Shown one piece after another: positions 7,509 through 18,100 of a DNA stretch of 20,900 nt (its first letter is position 1; each line of letters starts with the position of its first letter). The notes under the pieces were generated by a model. It made no database searches, was not told the origin of the DNA, and saw nothing but the letters and a program-made list of their open reading frames with translations. Both the position numbers and the translations under genes were made by a program. The DNA is from Oscillospiraceae bacterium (GTDB lineage: Bacteria; Bacillota; Clostridia; Oscillospirales; CAG-272), in NCBI GenBank assembly GCA_015065205.1, contig SVQS01000015.1, forward strand, positions 1-20,900. The letters are read 5' to 3'.

Positions 7509-8744
7509 TTATAGGAATGCGGCAAATCGGTCTCTGCCGACACCCGTTTTATCGGTGATGGCAACGAGCGCTTGCTTGACGCCTGCAAGCGACATATTCA
7601 GCTTGTCTGCAATCTCCTTGTTGCTCATACCAAAGGCGGCAAGCTTGGCGATCTCTCGCTGTCTCGTGGTCAGCGATGTGACGATCGTTTTGCCTCTTAC
7701 CGTTCCCGAAAGCCTTGACCACCCCACGTTATATACTTGATAAAGCTCCTTGACCTTAACCCATGCTGCCTCATCCACCAAGGAAAGTCTTTTTTCCATC
7801 AGCGTATCAAGCACGCGGCAGTATTCCGCAAGCGTTCCGTAAAGCCTATCGGGAAGCGCGAGCGAAATTGCCCTATCAATGTGCCGTATTGCCTGCTCAT
7901 CCTGCCCGGAATTGTGATAAACCGCAGCACAGGTCAGGCGCAAATAGAGTTCGGACATAACGGTGTTTCTTTCATTTGCCCAGCAGATCATCGGCTCAAT
8001 GGTATATGGAACAGAGGACATTACGTAAAGTCCTGCGGCACCCTCCAGCTTCAAAGCTCCCGTTGCAACCGCGTATCCTACGGCGTACAGATATTTGGCG
8101 TAATACACCTTTGCTGCGGGGTAAGCATCCTTATGCAGAGGCTCAAAACAGCCGGTTTTGAACCACTCGGGGAAACTTTCTACGCTATAAAGCATAATAT
8201 CAACCGCGCTGATGGCAAGTTGCATAGCATCACGGTCGTAGTCACTCTTGGCAGGGGCTTCGGCAATATGAATCTTGGCTCTGCGCCACATTTCAATATC
8301 ACCCTTCCAAATAGCACACATAGCAAGAAGCATTCCGGCCGAGAGAACGGCATAAAATCCCGAATGTTTACTAAGAAGATAATTTGCACTGTCATAGACT
8401 CTGTCTATGTTTCCTCTGGAATACGCCACCTCTGCTTCAAAGAGCACCTGCGCCTCGTGATTGTAAAACAACGATGCGCCTACCGCGTCTGCCTCTCCCG
8501 GTGTACGGTAAAGATCGCTCATATAGAGAAACGGCGTCTTGCGAGGCAGGGGCATATCATCGTTTGAGGCAAGTCTTGCCGCCCGACTTCTTCCGTCTGC
8601 GGGCTTTTGGGCATCCTTGGGAATCATCCAATCGCGCCCAAAACGATGCGCGCCGGGAATCTTCCCTGCCGCACACAGCATTTGCACACTACGAACAGAA
8701 ACACCCCATTTTTCGGCAACTTCCTGTATTTTTAAATATTCCAT
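7509..8744 (-). CDS. Dual-HTH transcriptional regulator: excisionase-like N-terminal HTH and LuxR C-terminal HTH (411 aa)
   Basis: The start is ATG at 8742-8744 (MEYLKIQEVAEKWGVS), set by a very strong GGGAGGAGG site 5 nt upstream. A TTG 27 bp earlier would place that site inside the coding region. Residues 1-45 resemble the MerR/excisionase winged HTH (EVAEKWGVSVRSVQMLCAAG, then IPGAHRFGRDWMIPKD). Residues about 345-411 form a LuxR/GerE-type HTH with the usual T-x-R-x-x-E-I-A ... G-M-S-N-K-E-I-A-D-K-L signature. The middle, about residues 70-340, is helical and probably TPR-like, as in other LuxR regulators, and could sense a ligand or partner. No receiver domain, membrane helix or nucleotide-binding motif was seen. 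The gene is divergent from the giant plus-strand gene and followed by its own terminator. Autoregulation is suggested by three palindromes at its promoter. The target set is unknown. Confidence 0.9.
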   Translation of the reverse strand: MEYLKIQEVAEKWGVSVRSVQMLCAAGKIPGAHRFGRDWMIPKDAQKPADGRSRAARLASNDDMPLPRKTPFLYMSDLYRTPGEADAVGASLFYNHEAQVLFEAEVAYSRGNIDRVYDSANYLLSKHSGFYAVLSAGMLLAMCAIWKGDIEMWRRAKIHIAEAPAKSDYDRDAMQLAISAVDIMLYSVESFPEWFKTGCFEPLHKDAYPAAKVYYAKYLYAVGYAVATGALKLEGAAGLYVMSSVPYTIEPMICWANERNTVMSELYLRLTCAAVYHNSGQDEQAIRHIDRAISLALPDRLYGTLAEYCRVLDTLMEKRLSLVDEAAWVKVKELYQVYNVGWSRLSGTVRGKTIVTSLTTRQREIAKLAAFGMSNKEIADKLNMSLAGVKQALVAITDKTGVGRDRFAAFL

Positions 8745-8749
8745 AGCAA

Positions 8750-8758
8750 CCTCCTCCC
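8750..8758 (-). promoter_or_regulatory. Strong Shine-Dalgarno site that fixes the regulator start
   Basis: The minus strand reads GGGAGGAGG, then TTGCT, then ATG at 8744. The near-perfect match to the anti-SD and the 5-nt spacing decide for the ATG start over the in-frame upstream TTG at 8771. Confidence 0.85.
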
Positions 8759-8813
8759 AAGAACAGCCCAAAACCCATAAAATCCCTCAAAAAAGGCGTT
8801 TTGGAGTTCTTTT

Positions 8814-8873
8814 TTCGCCAAGACGAAGCATATTCTTTCGTCATAACGAATAAATTTCATTCGTCTTGACGAA
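8814..8873 (-). promoter_or_regulatory. Three 14-bp palindromes spaced exactly 23 bp apart (putative operator array)
   Basis: On the plus strand the sites are TTCGCCAAGACGAA (8814-8827), TTCGTCATAACGAA (8837-8850) and TTCGTCTTGACGAA (8860-8873). Their centres are 23 bp apart and the spacers are 9 bp. The third is a palindrome with two perfect 6-bp arms around a 2-bp centre; each of the other two has one mismatched arm pair. The site at 8860-8873 covers the predicted transcription start of the regulator, and the other two lie in its leader. A 23-bp step is slightly more than two helical turns, so bound dimers would lie on nearly the same DNA face. Most likely they are sites for the regulator encoded just downstream. 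RNA hairpins with 5-bp stems are an alternative. Confidence 0.75.
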
Positions 8874-8876
8874 AAC

Positions 8877-8905
8877 ATTATACACCAAACAGAAGAAAAT
8901 GTCAA
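8877..8905 (-). promoter_or_regulatory. Perfect-consensus sigma-A promoter of the regulator gene
   Basis: The minus strand shows TTGACA (8905-8900), a 17-bp spacer, and TATAAT (8882-8877), a full consensus match. Transcription would begin about 8870, inside the first palindrome, giving a leader of about 125 nt. Such a strong promoter with palindromes at +1 fits control by repression. Confidence 0.85.
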
Positions 8906-9097
8906 GATATTTAAAGAATTTTTCTGTTTGTTTTGCCAAAGAACAAAACAAGACCGACATCTCTCAAAATTGGCATAAATCTTGTGATCCTTTAGCACCA
9001 AATTTCAACAAAAATATTAAACTTAACTGCTCCTCAATTGCGTTATCTTACAACTTAACTAAGAATAATTAATTGGATACGTTCTATTTATAATATA
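8906..9097. other. AT-rich centre of the divergent intergenic region, no gene
   Basis: This is the part of the 428-bp gap between the regulator and the giant plus-strand gene that lies between the two -35 boxes. No coding frame with a ribosome site and no RNA gene was recognised. It contains an 8-bp inverted repeat (TTGTTTTG at 8928-8935, CAAAACAA at 8944-8951) with an 8-bp spacer, just upstream of the regulator's -35. That is weak evidence for anything, given the base composition. Confidence 0.5.
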
Positions 9098-9125
9098 TTG
9101 ACATTTATTATAAAAGTGGTATAAT
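9098..9125 (+). promoter_or_regulatory. Near-consensus sigma-A promoter of the giant LRR gene
   Basis: TTGACA (9098-9103), a 16-bp spacer and TATAAT (9120-9125) precede the gene. Transcription would start near 9132, where a small palindrome lies (GACAA-GTA-TTGTC, 9132-9144). The leader is about 41 nt and carries GAGGTGA 5 nt before the ATG at 9173. Confidence 0.8.
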
Positions 9126-9131
9126 AAGGAA

Positions 9132-9144
9132 GACAAGTATTGTC
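9132..9144 (+). promoter_or_regulatory. Small palindrome at the predicted transcription start of the giant LRR gene
   Basis: GACAA and TTGTC flank a 3-bp centre directly after the -10 box. The position suits an operator, but the arms are only 5 bp and do not match the 14-bp sites upstream of the regulator. Chance is a real alternative. Confidence 0.3.
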
Positions 9145-9172
9145 GAAAAATACACTTTTTGAGGTGACGGAT

Positions 9173-12100
9173 ATGAAAACAAAACTTTTCAATCGAATCA
9201 CAGCAGCTTTTCTTGCATTTATAATGGTATTTGCCATGATTCCGGCAAGTCTCATTACTGCGCTGGCAGATACCCTTGCGGGACTCGGTGCACAAAATGA
9301 AGAAAAGAACGAAGAAAACAGTTCAAGCATTCAAACTGTTAAGTTCATCAAGGATGCCGCGGGCCTTGCGGCAATTAAAGATGATCCTAACGGCACGTAC
9401 GTGCTAATGAATGACATCGATCTATCGACGTACAATAATGGCAACTGGATGCCGATTGGTTCTGTGGATAATCCTTTCACAGGGCATTTTCTTGGCGCAG
9501 GTCATACCATTAGCGGTATGCAGATTACAGGTCTGTTGGGAGCTTCCAAAGACGACTCCACAACAGAAACTCCAGCTGAGGCTTCTGCACCGGAGACTTC
9601 CGATGAGGGTTCTGCAGAGGAAACTTCGGTTGAGGCTTCTGCACCGGAGACTTCCGACGAGAGTTTTGCCGAGGAAACTTCTGTTGAGCCTTCTGTACCG
9701 GAGATCGCCGAGGACGGTTATGCGTATATTGGCTTGTTCGGCTACAACAAGGGTACTATTCGTGACCTTAGTCTTGAGGGTGAGGTTTCGGTAGAGCTCG
9801 CCGACAACACAAAAGCATATATCGGCTCCCTTGTTGGCTATAACGATGGTAATGTGCTGAACTGCCGTGATGGCGTTACCTATAACGACTACGCCCTGGC
9901 GGAAAACTCGCTTTATACAGGCGTATATCAATTGGCAACGACCAAAAAGAATATTTCTGTTGGCAAACAGTACGCCATTTATTTGGATGGCACAGGAACC
10001 GACTGGGGCTATAACATCACAATTGAAGATAGTGATCTCCCTGCTCTGTATATCTTTTTGAGAAACGTAAATTTGACGAGCCTCAAATTAAACTCTGAAA
10101 CAAGCAGAGATATCTATATCATCAGCCAAGGTACCCAGAATAAAATTCAAGCAAGAGACGATTGTCATGCCATCTATTTGCCCAATGCAAAGGTAACCGT
10201 TTTGGGCGATGCACCGCTCGAAATCAAGGGTGAGGACGGAGATGGCGGCCGAAACGGCATTTACTATAACTATGGCTATGATGGCGATCCCGGTATCGAT
10301 GCCATCACCCCCGTAGATGTCGATTCTCTTGTAGTCAATATGACAAACTCTGCCGTTTTGAATATTATCGGCGGTGATGGCGGCAAAGGTGGAGATGGTG
10401 CAACCGGCTGGTCTGGTGCCAACAACAATACAGCCGACTCCGGTAAAAAGGGCGGCAATGGCGGCACCGGTGGTAGTGGTGCGGCTGCTTTGCAGTGCAA
10501 TTCGCTCATTGCTTTTTCAGAAGTAACGCTTCAATCCGGTAGAGGTGGCAACGGCGGTGCTGGTGGTGCCGGTGGAACAGGTGGCAACGGAAAAAATGAC
10601 AGTAAAACAGAAGATGTAAACAGCTTTTTGGGAAGTGATGCTAAAACAGCAGAAGCGTGGGTTAATCATTCAGACCGCCAAACAGAAGCGAACAGTAAGT
10701 GCAAAGGTGGTACAGGTGGTTCCGGTGGTACGGGTGGCAAAGGTGGAGCTTCTGCTTTACCGATAAATTCTTCCGCTACCATCACAGGTATATGCACTCA
10801 GATTCAGCAGTCCCCCGGAAACGGTGGCGCGGGCGGTAACGGCGGAGCCGGTGGTAGCGGTGGCACATATACAGCAAAGGCTACATGGAAGAACTTAGGG
10901 GGAAAACAATCCAAAACGAAAACTTACACCGGTTGTAGCGGTGATTCTAAAACATCCATTCAGAGTGGGTCGTCAGGAACCGGTGATTGGAAGGAACCTT
11001 GGACAAAAAAATCTATCGATACGATAAATGGTACAGAAACAACTACATCGATTTATATCAATGTGGGAACCAAAACCTCTCCGATTACGCAAAACATCCC
11101 CCAAGCAACCATCAAGGTATTTGGCTACTCCACTCCCCAGGCACAAGTATCTTGGACAACAGGCAGTACCGATTCCGGCCTAGAAGGATTGTTGGTTCCC
11201 TCTTGGAGCGGCGTCAACTATGCAGACGGTAAGCGTATTACCACAGAGGGCAATGCGAAATACTACGGCAGTGCAACCAACCCCTATGCGATTTTGATTG
11301 GCACGACAGCCAAAAATATTGCTTCCTGTAGCATTCACGAAAACACCGAATACATCTACGCGTATGCATTTTTAAAATGTGCAAATCTAAAAACCATCAC
11401 CATTCCCGGTAATGTAATCGGTCTTGGACAAAGCGCATTCTACAACTGCACTTCCCTTTCTCGTTTTATTGCTCCGAGCACACTCGAATCCATTGGAGAC
11501 AGAGCATTCTATCATAACACTGCTCTGCGTGAAGTAACGCTCCCCAACACTGTCGAGAAAATTGGCGCTCAAGCATTTGACGGTTGTACCACACTTACGG
11601 AGTTTACTTTCCCCGAGAAAGTCACCGAAATCTCCGATAGTGTATTCAACGGTGCAAAAAATCTTAAATCTGTATCCATTCCCGATAGTGTAACAACGAT
11701 TGCAGATTCCGCATTCTACAATTGTTCTCAACTCACCACTGTTAAATTTGGACAATCTGTTAAAGAAATCGGTATGTCCGCTTTTGAGGGGTGTTCTTCT
11801 CTTGAAACAATTGATTTCCCCGCAACACTTACCACAATAGGTATGGCTGCGTTTAAAAATGCAGTTTCGCTCAAATCGTTGCATATCCCTGCAAGTGTAA
11901 CGAGCATCCAAACCGAGGCGTTTTACGGTTGCTCGGCACTTACATCTATTACTGTAGATGCAGCAAGTGAGAAATACGCATCAACCGCCAACACGCTTAT
12001 TGAAAAGGATACCAACCGCGCCATTTTGGGTTGCGTAAACAGTGATCTCCGTGCAGCAAACGTAGCATCTGTTGCAACAGGTGCGTTTGTCAACATCCAT

Positions 12101-15100
12101 TTCACAAAGCCTTTTGAAATCCCCGAAACAGTTGCGCTTGAAAGCAAGACGTTTGTCAAATGTAGTGGAGAAATTATCGTTGGTGAATTTGTAGATGATA
12201 ACGAACAAGCAATGCAGGAATATATTCAAAAATATGCAACTGCATTCTCTGAATGTAACAATATTGTTTATGCATACGCCAATCCAATTGTATCTCCAAA
12301 AGACTTAGAAAACGGCAGGACCGAAGATGTTTATCTTTGGACGGGCGATTCAAATACAAATGCAACATTTTATCGCATTGCAGAACGCGGAAACTGTGGA
12401 ACCGATAACGATACCACACGCTATGTTCTGATTGTAACAGAAGAAACATATTTCAATCAGTCTTTGGGCGTATTGTTAATATACGGTGGAAAAACAATTA
12501 CTGGATTTAATCCCTCGGATGAAGACGAATATGATGATTATACATATCATGAATACACAACAGAAAAATACGGGGTCGCCATTAAAGAAGTAATTGTAAG
12601 TGATGAAATTGAAACAATTGGAACAAATGCTTTCTCTGATTTCGATTTATTAACTTATATTCGTTTTGGAAAAAACGTTAAAGTATTAGAGAAGAGCTCC
12701 ATACGTAACAACACGCTTCTTGAAAGTATCTTCTTTGAAGGCGATTGCCCCGTAATTGATAAAGATACTTTTGAAAAAAACAACAAAAACTTTAAAATTA
12801 CATATGATATTGATACATATGGTTGGACTTTTAACGGACAACGCTACAATTCCTTTATTCCCGGTGAAGGATTGTCAATATCGGCTTGTGAGTTGGGAAA
12901 AACCTATCTTGTAACAACCGATGAAAACTTGACTCCAATTGACCGTAATGACACAGATAGATATGGTGTTATTTACGAAATTGTCGAGGAAACGATCCAA
13001 ACAGAGAACATCACTAAAAAAGTAAAAAGAGCATACGTAAAGGGATATAATCCTCAAATAAGCACAGAGAGAGAAATTACCATCCCCTTGAAAATTTTAC
13101 AAGGAAACTCTGAGATTCCTGTGGTTGGAATTAATTCGCTTGCTTTCAAAGAAAGCGATTCTATTAAAACTATTATCATCCGCACTGATGCAACAGGTGC
13201 AGAAGGTGTTTCCTCTATCAGTTCCGAAGCTTTCAAAGGTTGCACCGCCCAAATTTATTTGGTGGGCAATGCAATCAAGAAAGAAAATGTAGGTAATAAC
13301 GCTTTCGACAATGGCGCGTGTGTTATCGTTAATCAAGACTCCACCGGATGGCAGGAAGTCATTCAAAATGCAACCCTGCATTATACCAATGAACTGATTG
13401 GTTATCGCGACCCCAATAACATTTACTACACAATTGATATTGAAAACGGCACAGCAATCGTTGGTAAAAAGTCTCCTCTTGAAGAGGAAAATCTGATCAA
13501 CACCAGCGGCGCCGCCCAAAAAGATGTCGTCATCCCCGACTTTGTTACCTACAATGACCGTTTGTATAAGGTTGTTGGCTTCGACCGCTATGCGTTCTTT
13601 GGCAACCAAACAATGGAAACCATCACCTTTGGTAAGTTTATTGGCGAAGGGCAAACAGAAGAAAATCCCGCTATTTGGGATTGTACCTTTAGAAACACCA
13701 ACAATCTTACCGCTATCACGGTGGAAGGTAACCCTTGGTATACTACGGGCAAAGATGAGGAGGGCAATAACACCGGCGTACTCTTTGGCAATCCTCTTAC
13801 CCCCGAGGATGATCCGACTGTATTTACCAGACTAATCAAATTCCCTGAAAAGAGCATAGCAATCGGTGCAGACGGTAAATATTCTATGCCAAAAGATGCT
13901 TCGATTAAGGTCACTGTTATAGAAAATTATGCATTTGCAGGTAGTAAGAATTTGAAATCCGTTGACTTGAATTCAAAAAATCCAGATAACACGATTTCTG
14001 CATCTGCAAACGTTATAGGCTCTCATGCTTTCTATAACTGTACAAATCTTACCTCTATTGGGGGTTATCAAATTCACAACATCGGTGATTCTGCATTCGA
14101 AAACACCGCAATCACCAGTTTCGCATTCTCCGATACCCTCTCTACAATTGGAGAAAGAGCATTCTATAACACCTATCTCTCCAATGGCGGCAATATTGCA
14201 ATCAACAACAATATCGTTTCTATTGGCGAAAATGCCTTTGGCAGATGTACCAACATCCAATCCTTTGGCTTTATCGATTTTGCATCCGGCGAAAAGCACT
14301 CCTCTAACCTGACCGGAAGTTATCAAGTTGATAGCTTTGGAGCTTTGTTTGAGGTTGGATCAAAAGATGGTGAAAAATACGTAACCTTGATGCAATTCCC
14401 CGCTGCAAGAAGCGATTCTGCTACCACAACCTTCGTATACGATATGACACAATCAGCCCTTACGATCAATGAGATTGCCACCGAGGCATTCTGGGGCGCG
14501 GCATATCTTGAAGAGGTGATCCTCCATAACGAGACCAGAATTGTGGGCAGCCAGGCATTTGCAAACTGTAAGCGCCTTGAAAAAGCAACTCTTGGTGAGA
14601 GCTATCGCGGAACCTCCGAAACCACCGAAGGCATTTACAGCTACAACCTCTTTATTGACAGCCTTGCACTTGAGGAAATCAGAGTTCACGAAGAGAACGA
14701 AAACTTTGCCAACGATAGCAACGGTGTTCTTTACTCTAAAAACTTTGATATTCTCTACTGTTATCCCGCTGCAATTCAAAGAGTAACTTATAACATTCCC
14801 GCAAGCGTAAACAAGATATATGATTCTGCATTCTACGGAAACACAAATATCAAACGCATTGTTGTTGGTGCCACAAGAGCACTTTCTATCGGTTCTCGCG
14901 CCTTCGGCAACTGTACCAACCTCACCGCGGTTTACTACGTATCTTCGTCTGTTCCGGTTGTCGCAGAAAAGATCTACGATAACGCGAACGCTTCGCTGAC
15001 CACTTATTACAAAGAAGAGCACAGCAAAGCTTGGGGCGACGAAAACAAAAACAACGATACGCTTCGCCGCACCTGGTGCGAGAGAGATATCGCTGCTTAT

Positions 15101-18100
15101 CAAGTTGTAAGTGAAGTTCCCAACAGCACTGTACAAACAAACGATTATCTCATTTATGTTAAAGACACAAGCAACGAAGCCATTCAAAATGCTTATGTCA
15201 TCGTTACTGTGTACACAGAAGATAAGATAGATGTATTGGGTGAAGATGGAGAGACTAAATCCCAAACCGTCAAAATTCCTCACAAATTCTATCTTTACAC
15301 AGATGAATACGGCAGAGTTTCGTTCTCCACGGAAGTTGATGATAAGCAAATCGCAAATGATATTCACATTTATGTCCACAAGGAAAGCTACTTCCCCTAT
15401 GATTACGATTTGCACCTTGACGAGGAGATGCTCATTACCTACCTCACAATCTCCAAGGAACCCGATGTATTCGGCGTTGAGTGTGAGGGCGTAGACATCA
15501 ACAGCCAATCGAAAGACATTAACAAAGCGGAATATCGAGACACCTCTAATGTTTCCTACACAAACGACCAAGGCGTTGTTACCCGTGTTGAAACCATTGA
15601 GAATTATCGTAATATCAGCATTACGGTTCTCGGCTTCTGGGATCAGGTATACGAAAAACCTGTTTTCTCTCTTGTTCAGGGTGAGCAAACAATTGTCGCT
15701 GAACAAACAATCACTGAAAATGCATGCACATTTACAGTATCTCCCGGAGATTTGATTTCCGATATGCCGCTGGAGGTTGTACTGTCTGTTACACACAAAA
15801 CGCTTGACCCCGAAGATCCCGGTTATGAGTTGAGTTGTCGCAAGGTGCTCAACATCAACGTTATTGACTTTGAAATTAAGGAAGAAGATATCAATCTTGA
15901 TTTCGATGCATCCCTTGATTTCGATTCTATGGGCAATTCTTCTCAGCTTGAAATTTTCAAAACACTCTTTGGTGGCGATGGATTTGACATCAAGCTGGGC
16001 GAAGATGTTACCTTTAACACCAATATAACGGATAGTGAGGTTATTCTTACCCTTTCAGCTGCAAAAGAGTTCAAGAGCAAGGGTTCAAATTATCAAAAAG
16101 CTTACTACGAATATTACAAGCCCCACGGTAAGGGAACATATTTCTATCAGTTCTATGATGGATTCCTTACATATAATATTCGTTTCGTTCCCACCGAGGT
16201 ACCGGATTACTTCTATTATCGCCTCTATGTTTATCACGGTCTCCCCGGAGTAAATTACAGCGAATCGCTTTTCAAAACCGAAGAAGGAAAAGCAAAAGCT
16301 ACTTACGGTGCTTTCAATCTAACTTCATTTGAGACCAACCTCAAAGGCAGAGCGAAGGTAAGTGCTCGCGCTACTACCATTTTCATTCATGCTAAGGCTT
16401 GGATCACCGAAACATACCTGAAAGACCAGAACGAAAATAGTGAACTGATTGCTAAATTAATAAAAGGCGAAATTCCGATATTCGATATTGAAAAAGCAGT
16501 GTCTGATATTACTTCACCTACAGAATTTAAAAAATTCAAACCTTGCTTCGAGGAAGATTACTATCCTAAGCAAAACACAACCAAGAAAAATTCTCACGCA
16601 TTCTCTGTTGGCTTTGAAGGACAACTCGTGTTTGAGTATGACAAACAAGGAATCCGTTTGGCTTCCGGCTCCATAAAAGGTACTCTGGAGTACACGTTCA
16701 AACACAACTCACAGTATGTTATTTGGGTAATTCCCGTTACGCTCGAGGTTGAAGTAACCGTTGGAGGAGAAATTCTCCTGAAGCTGAAATTCGACGACGG
16801 TGTAACGTTGGAAGAGCTTGAAGTAACACTAAAAGCAAAGATTGAGGCCTCGGTCGGCGTAGGTTGCTCGGTTGCCTCTATCGGACTTTACGGTGGCATC
16901 GGTGCAAAATTTGTTTTAGACATTCTCCCCACTTTTGCTTTGGATGAATGGGAAATTTCAGGCGAATTTGGTGCATATGTTAAAGTATTGTGGCACAAGA
17001 AAAAGTTTGAAATTTGGTCCGGCAGCATAGGATCCAAAGAAAAAACCAAAACTTATGCCGCATATATGATGGCACGAAAAGCCGCTATGTATTTGGCTGA
17101 CGAGGATTACGTGTATACCCCGGACTGTGCAGAAAATGCCACAATCGTCAACCTTGGCGGAACATATTACAAAATCTATTTTGCTGCCGCTGTTGATGAC
17201 AATTATGATGAGTACAACTGCATAAAGCTTTGCTACTCCGAGTGGAATAACGGTTCTTGGAGCGCTCCCACAATTATAGACAACAACGGATACAGCGATG
17301 CCTCCTATTCCCTCTTTGAGGACAATGGCAATCTCTATATTGCATACACTCAACAAACAAAGAAGCTTTCCGCAGAAGAAGCAAACGATACTTATGCCAG
17401 TGCAGAAGGCCTGTCTATGAAGCTCATTCAGTTCACAAATAGTCTGTATGCAATTGATGCCGGCAAAACCAACGACTACACAATTGTAGACGGAGAAACA
17501 ACAAGTGATTATAAGTATGCTGTACAAGTAGCAACATACAATGGCTCCCCTGCTATTGTATGGGCGCAAAATGCCGATAATAATATTTTCGGTGTTTCCC
17601 CTGACAACAGTTTTGATGAGAACACCAACACCTCGCACGTGTACGGTACAAACGCAAACTCCATTTGGGTATCTTATTACGATCAAGAAAACGATGAGCA
17701 AATAACATGTCCTGTAGCAGTAGGTCTTTCCGCCATTGTCGATCTTGAAATTTATGACGGCAAGGTTTACTACATCGTGGATGAAGATGGTGATCTGACG
17801 GATAGCTCCGACTGTGTAATGTACGAAAAGAGTATTTCTGCAGATCAAACCACACTCGCCACCAAATTTAACTCCACCGGTTTTATTACTTCGGTAGAAG
17901 ATAACGACGGAAAGCTGATGTATTATTACACCGACGATCAATATGAAGGTCTTCGTATTAACAGCTCCGAAGAATTGTTGCCAGAAGCAACCACTATGTT
18001 GGGTAACGGTTATGTCAGCGTTGTTGACAAAAACGGAAATCTCGCTGCAATCCTCTATACCGAAAACCAAGAAAACGAAAACGGTTCTACCAGCTCGAGA

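Noticed and set aside
7737..8567. Plus-strand frame of 276 codons opposite the regulator
   Set aside because: The minus strand has a clear two-domain regulator with a strong ribosome site and terminator; the plus frame has neither.
8745..8771. Upstream TTG start for the regulator at 8771
   Set aside because: The GGGAGGAGG site would then lie inside the coding region; it is ideally placed for the ATG at 8744.
8814..8873. CRISPR-like array
   Set aside because: Three 14-bp palindromic repeats with 9-bp spacers are far too short for CRISPR, no cas genes are present, and their position at a promoter indicates operators.
8928..8951. Inverted repeat TTGTTTTG/CAAAACAA as a terminator or operator
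   Set aside because: The arms are low-complexity and AT-rich, no U-run follows in a useful place, and chance is likely in this composition.
10370..10866. Mycobacterial PE_PGRS-type protein
   Set aside because: The GGX runs look similar, but there is no PE domain, the base composition is not mycobacterial, and the segment sits inside an LRR mosaic protein.
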